Positions 21,685 to 23,217 of a DNA stretch of 23,217 nucleotides are shown piece after piece (positions within the stretch are counted from its first letter, which is position 1; each line of letters starts with the position of its first letter). The translations under genes and the position numbers were made by a program. The stretch comes from a virus. The notes below the pieces were generated by a model. The model ran no database searches. It saw only the letters and a program-made list of their open reading frames with translations, and was not told where the DNA came from. The stretch lies in IMG/VR virus record IMGVR_UViG_3300049595_002300, positions 1 to 23,217 of that record. One strand, written 5' to 3'.

Positions 21685-21855
21685 AACTTGCTCTCGACTG
21701 CGTTGGGAAAATTGAAGGAGAAATCCACCTGGGCAGGCCTCGCCGCCCTCGCCGCTGCGGCCGGATGGAAGCTCGATCCTGAGCAATGGTCGGCCATCGC
21801 CGCCACCGTTGTCGCCGCTGTCGGCCTCTGGGAAGTGTTCCGCCGCGACCGATGA
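21682..21855 (+). CDS. Holin-like small membrane protein
   Basis: This 57-residue protein reads MNLLSTALGKLKEKSTWAG and continues through two hydrophobic, Ala-rich helices (about 15-28, 'STWAGLAALAAAAG', and 36-52, 'WSAIAATVVAAVGLWEVF') to a charged end (RRDR). 'KSTWAGLAAL' followed by 'LDPEQWSAIAATVVAAVGL' is a common layout for short phage holins that gate endolysin release. The following genes (lipoprotein, M15 peptidase) fit a lysis cassette. The start is fixed by the recurring motif; the stop overlaps the next ATG (ATGA). Confidence 0.8.
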   Translation: MNLLSTALGKLKEKSTWAGLAALAAAAGWKLDPEQWSAIAATVVAAVGLWEVFRRDR

Positions 21856-22073
21856 CGCGGCTCGCCTGCATCCTCGCGGCCCTGCTCGCCACCGGCTGCG
21901 CCACCATGCCCGACCTCGACGGCACCGGCCTGCCGCTGGGCAAAAGCGGCTGGCAGATGACCGGAGGCGCGGACTTTGAAAAGAAGCTGTGGTTCGTCAC
22001 GTTTTGGCGTCCTTGGGGCAAGCAGGAGAAGGACGCCGCCATCGACGCCGACCGCATCGTGCTGCCCGAGTGA
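21852..22073 (+). CDS. Small lipoprotein (outer-spanin candidate)
   Basis: This 73-residue product has a signal sequence 'MTRLACILAALLATGC' with a near-canonical lipobox (ATGC, lipidated Cys16). The mature part is only about 58 residues ('GKSGWQMTGGADFEKKLWFVTFWRPWGKQEKDA'). Its place between holin and endolysin and its size resemble Rz1-type outer-membrane spanin subunits, but it is not proline-rich and no inner-membrane partner with a coiled coil was found. It could instead be an unrelated phage lipoprotein. It overlaps both neighbours by 4 nt (ATGA at the start, GTGA at the end). Confidence 0.72.
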   Translation: MTRLACILAALLATGCATMPDLDGTGLPLGKSGWQMTGGADFEKKLWFVTFWRPWGKQEKDAAIDADRIVLPE

Positions 22074-22246
22074 GCCGCCCACCGGTCACGATCACGCCGG
22101 AGATGCTGCGCGCCATCTTCACGCGGCCGACGCCATCTGACACGCGGCCCTTCGTCGTGCGCCTGCTCTCGTCGATCCAACCGGTCGTGAAGTTCACGAA
22201 ACGCGGCATCAGCTACATCGGGGTAAGGGGCGAGGCGCAATTCTAA
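22070..22246 (+). CDS. Short conserved-looking protein, unknown function
   Basis: This 58-residue protein starts at GTG 22070, overlapping the lipoprotein stop (GTGA). Sequence 'MSRPPVTITPEMLRAIF', 'DTRPFVVRLLSSIQPVVKF', 'RGISYIGVRGEAQF'; soluble, basic, no membrane helix. It is probably expressed with the lysis genes by coupling. No family recognised. Confidence 0.5.
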   Translation: MSRPPVTITPEMLRAIFTRPTPSDTRPFVVRLLSSIQPVVKFTKRGISYIGVRGEAQF

Positions 22247-22247
22247 C

Positions 22248-22850
22248 GTGAACACACTTATTACATGGTTGAAGCAATCATTCGTGGCCTTTCTGGCTGG
22301 CCTGCAAACGATAGGAGACAAGTCGCCCTTGCCCTCGTTCGTCGCCTCTCCCCAACCGACCTGTCCGAAGTGCTCGTCGCCGCAACAGACCGCCTCCAAG
22401 CCGAAGCCGCCAAGCGCCGCAAAAAAGCTCACGGGCGCAAAGGCTGACTTTCAGCGACTTCTTGATGAGGCAGGCGTGAGATATTTCACGGCCGACGAAG
22501 TGTTCTTCCGTGGCGCACGGGATGCCCGGCTCAACCTCAACACCGACCCGCCGCGCAGCCTGTGGCCATCCCTGCTGGCCGTCACCAAAGTCGCCGACGA
22601 GGCGCGGCACCGGATCGGCCGTCCGCTGCGGATTAACTCGGCCTACCGCAACGCGGCCTACAATCGCGCCATCGGCGGGGCCTCGGCCTCGATCCATATG
22701 CGCGGCGGCGCGCTTGATCTCTCGGGTTCACCCGTCACGCTGCGACGCATCCTGCGCGAAATGCGCGACGAGGGGCTGTTTCGTGGAGGCATCGGTCGGT
22801 ATCCGACTTTTACGCACGTTGATGTGAGGGGCAAGAGCGTTGATTGGTAA
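22248..22850 (+). CDS. Endolysin, peptidase M15 family
   Basis: This 200-residue product cuts peptide stems of peptidoglycan, as an L,D- or D,D-carboxy/endopeptidase. The C-terminal domain (about 77-200) has the M15 zinc signature: 'SAYRNAAYNRAIGG' then 'SASIHMRGGALDLSG' giving His150 and Asp157, and 'FTHVDVRG' giving His190. The N-terminal 76 residues are a short hydrophobic helix (about 5-20, 'ITWLKQSFVAFLAGLQ') and a Pro/Ser/Lys-rich linker. A second possible start is GTG 22476 (Val77), with GAGG 5-6 nt upstream, which would give a bare 124-residue M15 domain. The longer start is a GTG one base after the previous stop. The choice is uncertain. Confidence 0.85.
   Translation: MNTLITWLKQSFVAFLAGLQTIGDKSPLPSFVASPQPTCPKCSSPQQTASKPKPPSAAKKLTGAKADFQRLLDEAGVRYFTADEVFFRGARDARLNLNTDPPRSLWPSLLAVTKVADEARHRIGRPLRINSAYRNAAYNRAIGGASASIHMRGGALDLSGSPVTLRRILREMRDEGLFRGGIGRYPTFTHVDVRGKSVDW
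22265..22447 (+). CDS. Possible 60-residue protein overlapping the endolysin 5' end
   Basis: In a different frame from the endolysin, ATG 22265 opens a 60-codon reading frame encoding 'MVEAIIRGLSGWPANDRRQV', 'LALVRRLSPTDLSEVLVAAT' and a basic tail 'RLQAEAAKRRKKAHGRKG'. The sequence looks protein-like (helical, amphipathic, few rare residues). If real, the endolysin may start at GTG 22476, leaving no overlap. Codon third positions do not decide between the frames. Confidence 0.35.
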   Translation: MVEAIIRGLSGWPANDRRQVALALVRRLSPTDLSEVLVAATDRLQAEAAKRRKKAHGRKG

Positions 22851-22925
22851 TGCTAATTCTTAGTGCATTGGTTTTGCATTAGTATTTGGCGAGCGCACGG
22901 CGCAACTTGTAAGCAATACTTGTGA

Positions 22926-22984
22926 GTTCAACGGTTGGCGAACGGCGACATTCCCCATTGTCGGCGGGCGGCGACACGTTGAAC
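22926..22984. repeat. Inverted repeat in the terminal intergenic region
   Basis: GTTCAACG (22926-22933) and CGTTGAAC (22977-22984) are perfect 8-bp arms around 43 nt that contain a smaller hairpin, CGACA (22946-22950) with TGTCG (22959-22963). The 216 nt between the endolysin stop and the convergent gene (22851-23066) hold no open gene; the nested structure suggests a binding or attachment site or RNA fold. The role is unknown. Confidence 0.45.
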
Positions 22985-22998
22985 CTTTCGATGCTATC

Positions 22999-23043
22999 GA
23001 CAGGTTCGCGGGACGTGTGCAAAAACCTGTCATTTTTCGACAG
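22999..23043. terminator. Overlapping two-way terminators
   Basis: For the + strand, GACAGGTT (22999-23006) pairs with AACCTGTC (23024-23031), followed by ATTTTT. For the - strand, CTGTC (complement of 23039-23043) pairs with GACAG (complement of 23027-23031), followed by GTTTTT. Both share the 23027-23031 arm. This fits the end of the lysis operon meeting a convergent gene. Confidence 0.55.
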
Positions 23044-23066
23044 ATTAGCAGGCCGCTAATGCAGGT

Positions 23067-23217
23067 CTACTTTACACCTGCCGCGATTAGAAGAAAACCG
23101 AGGTTCCCAATCGTGTAGCCGGTGAAGGCAAGCCCGAGGCCAATGTCGCCGTTGCGATAAAATCCCACAGCCGTGGCGATATAGCACAGCGTGCAAATAA
23201 GCAGCGGCCAGAAGGTC
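23067..23217 (-). CDS. Membrane protein, C-terminal part (cut by window end)
   Basis: On the - strand an open frame enters from the window end and stops at TAG (23069-23067). The 49 visible residues, starting 'TFWPLLICTLCYIATAVGFY' and continuing 'RNGDIGLGLAFTGYTIGNLG' and 'FLLIAAGVK', form two hydrophobic helices joined by 'YRNGDIG'. It is probably a small integral membrane protein of about 50-60 residues or more; the start is not seen. It is the only supported - strand gene, convergent with the lysis operon, and has its own candidate terminator. Unknown family. Confidence 0.6.
   Translation of the reverse strand, partial: TFWPLLICTLCYIATAVGFYRNGDIGLGLAFTGYTIGNLGFLLIAAGVK

Noticed and set aside
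21518-22432. 304-codon - strand frame across the lysis genes
   Set aside because: It is antisense to holin, lipoprotein and endolysin genes, has no recognisable domain and crosses the intergenic dyad.
1-23217. CRISPR arrays, tRNA or rRNA genes, insertion sequences
   Set aside because: No regularly spaced repeats, cloverleaf with CCA-type end, rRNA-like stretch, or transposase frame with terminal repeats was found by eye.

Overview
The window reads as the late (morphogenesis and lysis) half of a tailed, lambda-like siphophage or prophage. Nearly all genes lie on the + strand, tightly packed with 1-8 nt overlaps, and follow the lambda order: small terminase, large terminase, gpW, portal, protease/scaffold, major capsid, head-tail connectors, tail terminator, tail tube, tail chaperone, tape measure, tail tip and fibres, lysis. 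No integrase, repressor, replication gene or tRNA is visible, so lysogeny cannot be judged here. The host is probably a GC-rich diderm, since there is a lipoprotein, Sec signal peptides and an M15 peptidase. Many starts lack a clear Shine-Dalgarno, and the capsid gene has an A-rich, G-poor leader. The chymotrypsin-like domain in the spike has the flavour of PVC-group (Verrucomicrobia/Planctomycetes) proteins. That host guess is inference only.

Layout. 1-134: leader with two dyads. 135-2371: terminase pair. 2358-2732: small exported protein of moron type. 2757-5399: gpW-like protein, portal, and a prohead protease with a C-terminal scaffold that appears to have its own internal start at 5010. 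5452-6300: major capsid protein, followed by a strong terminator. 6412-8711: two glycosyltransferase genes inserted in the head module. 8715-13324: connectors, a double-domain tail terminator, presumed tube protein, chaperone and a short tape measure. 13328-16937: small beta-rich tail-tip proteins, plus one exported protein and one small membrane protein. 16941-21630: an AT-richer spike with a C-terminal serine-protease-like domain, a collagen-like fibre, a LamG lectin-like protein and a possible fibre-assembly protein. 21682-22850: lysis block (holin-like protein, lipoprotein, short unknown, M15 endolysin). 22851-23066: structured non-coding region with overlapping two-way terminators. 23067-23217: end of a convergent membrane-protein gene on the - strand.

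The most notable signals are these: (i) a recurring start-site motif, TTGACA followed about 20 nt later by GCGAGGGCATG, in front of gpW, the internal scaffold start, the tail-tube gene and the holin, with a variant before a tail-tip gene; (ii) a trypsin-like His/Asp/Ser triad in the tail spike, whose gene is bracketed by a perfect 12-bp direct repeat; (iii) a glycosyltransferase cassette, one member having two catalytic domains around a helical-repeat region, placed between capsid and connector genes; (iv) a tail-terminator protein built as two tandem copies.
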